Shown here: one piece after another, positions 63,099 through 64,000 of the stretch
Layout of the letters: every line of letters starts with the position of its first letter
Position numbering within the stretch: the first letter of the stretch is position 1
Assembly (NCBI GenBank): GCA_013397435.1
Contig: VZRG01001528.1
Coordinates: 1-64,000 of the forward strand
DNA length: 64,000 nucleotides
From: Erythrocercus mccallii
Lineage: Eukaryota; Chordata; Aves; Passeriformes; Dicruridae
Direction: 5' to 3'
Notes under the pieces: generated by a model
Databases searched by the model: none
The model's input: only the letters and a program-made list of their open reading frames with translations
What the model was told of the DNA's origin: nothing
Program-made: the position numbers and the translations under genes

Positions 63099-64000
63099 GT
63101 ATGGTTTATAGGCAAATCTACATCGTGTGGGAAGCACTCCCCCAGGAACGGGTAGATCCAAAAGGCCTGGACCAAAGCACCCAGAGCAGAGCTGCTGCCA
63201 CAAAGGGGTGCAGGGGGAAAGTCCACTTCTGTGCAGTGCCTTGAGACCCCACTCACAGGCAGTCCTGCTCATTTATGTGCAGCCTCTTCATGTAGCATCC
63301 CTTCCACATAGGCTCACCTCTGCATGTCAAGAGAGGGTGCAGAGGTCCTCCAAAGTTTGACATGCAGGGTAAGGCCTTCTCAGAAAATCTTCTTCTGAGA
63401 AGCAGCGTTCCCAGTTCAGGAATCTCAGATTTTTTTTTTTTTTTTCCAGAAAAGAAAAGGGGACTAAAACAGCTTAAGGATGCTTTTGATAAAGGGACTT
63501 AAACACCTTAAAAAAAATTTTCCCAAGCTGAAGTACTGTAAGAGCAATGCAGTGACAAACTACAGGGGAACAAAATTTACCTTTGTGTTTCCAATTTGAT
63601 GGACCTGTCCTTGCTCAGCTTTTCCAAAGTCTGTTCTGCTGAGCAGTCATGACTCCCTGAGGGGGTCAATGGTGTAGCCTCACCTGCTATGCAAGAGTGG
63701 CCAGAGACCCATTGTTTGCAAGGTGCTGTGCCCACATCCTCATCAGCTGGCAGAATTTGTTCTCTCCCCCAGACTTGGGGTGCATCACAGAAAGAGCTTA
63801 GCCCTGAGCAGGCTGTAGCACGTTTCAGAAGATGTAACCAAAGAGCTCCCAAATACCTTTTGCTCTCTTGACAGCTGATGTATTCAGCAAGACCAAAAGC
63901 AGGTGTTAATTTTCACTGGATTCAATGCAAACAATATTCCTTCTTGGGACTGCACACAACAGTTCTTTCTTCAGGCAGACCTTGGTATGTGTGTGTAGAA
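63099..64000 (+). other. SLC22A23: SLC22A23 intron after the micro-exon (5' part)
   Basis: This intron starts with the weak donor GTATGG and runs off the right edge. It has a run of 16 T at 63430-63445. I saw no sign of the following exon, which should begin Met-Ser-Asp-Ser-Val-Lys in the family. Short open frames on both strands here have no recognisable content. Confidence 0.8.
63430..63445 (+). repeat. T16 homopolymer
   Basis: Sixteen T in a row followed by CCAGAAAAG. It looks like a polypyrimidine tract plus AG, but no family exon follows in frame. It is probably a plain homopolymer. Confidence 0.85.

Noticed and set aside
63430..63450. T16 followed by CCAG as an acceptor for the next SLC22A23 exon
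   Set aside because: The sequence after it does not encode the expected Met-Ser-Asp-Ser-Val-Lys segment or keep an open frame of suitable content.
1..64000. Prokaryotic-type systems (operons, CRISPR arrays, toxin-antitoxin, phage), tRNA/rRNA genes, processed pseudogenes and endogenous retroviruses
   Set aside because: None could be supported: no repeat-spacer pattern, no conserved RNA motifs, no intronless gene-length match, and no recognisable LTR pair or retroviral protein motif was seen by eye.

Overview
The window is a piece of vertebrate nuclear DNA, most likely avian. Nearly all of it is intron of one plus-strand gene. Five short exons with canonical AG/GT boundaries and mutually compatible phases spell consecutive segments of the SLC22A23 protein, an orphan organic-ion-transporter-like member of the major facilitator superfamily (MFS). 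A bird is suggested by the long, repeat-poor introns and by the only clear mobile element, a 5'-truncated CR1 LINE with the characteristic 3' end. A crocodilian or turtle cannot be strictly excluded.

Layout. Bases 1-39541 hold the 3' part of a very long intron. I found no coding exon there, so the first exons of the gene should lie to the left of the window. The exons are 39542-39710 (TM5-TM6), 45074-45201 (start of the large loop), 57128-57230 (loop into TM7), 60440-60672 (TM7-TM9) and a 33-nt micro-exon at 63066-63098 (TM9-TM10 loop). The last intron runs off the right edge; the exons for TM10-TM12 and the C-terminus lie beyond it. The five exons total 666 nt (222 codons) with no internal stop. 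By comparison with the human gene as I remember it, these are coding exons 4 to 8; that numbering is inference.

Non-coding content. The introns hold simple repeats, low-complexity tracts, a 26-bp perfect palindrome, a CpG-dense islet at about 5.3 kb, an imperfect fold-back at about 12.5 kb, and several stretches that resemble conserved non-coding elements (about 5.7-6.1, 25.4-25.7, 31.3-31.6, 47.6-47.9 and 56.0-56.4 kb). The last group is judged by eye from composition and motif content, without an alignment. Nothing prokaryotic was seen: no operon, CRISPR array or IS element. I also saw no tRNA, rRNA, recognisable endogenous retrovirus or second protein-coding gene. Most longer open frames elsewhere look like chance or composition-driven frames.

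I did not find a previously undescribed multi-gene system. The items most worth a second look are the symmetric 33-nt micro-exon with a weak donor, the fold-back at 12476-12530, and the CpG islet next to an enhancer-like block at 5.3-6.1 kb.
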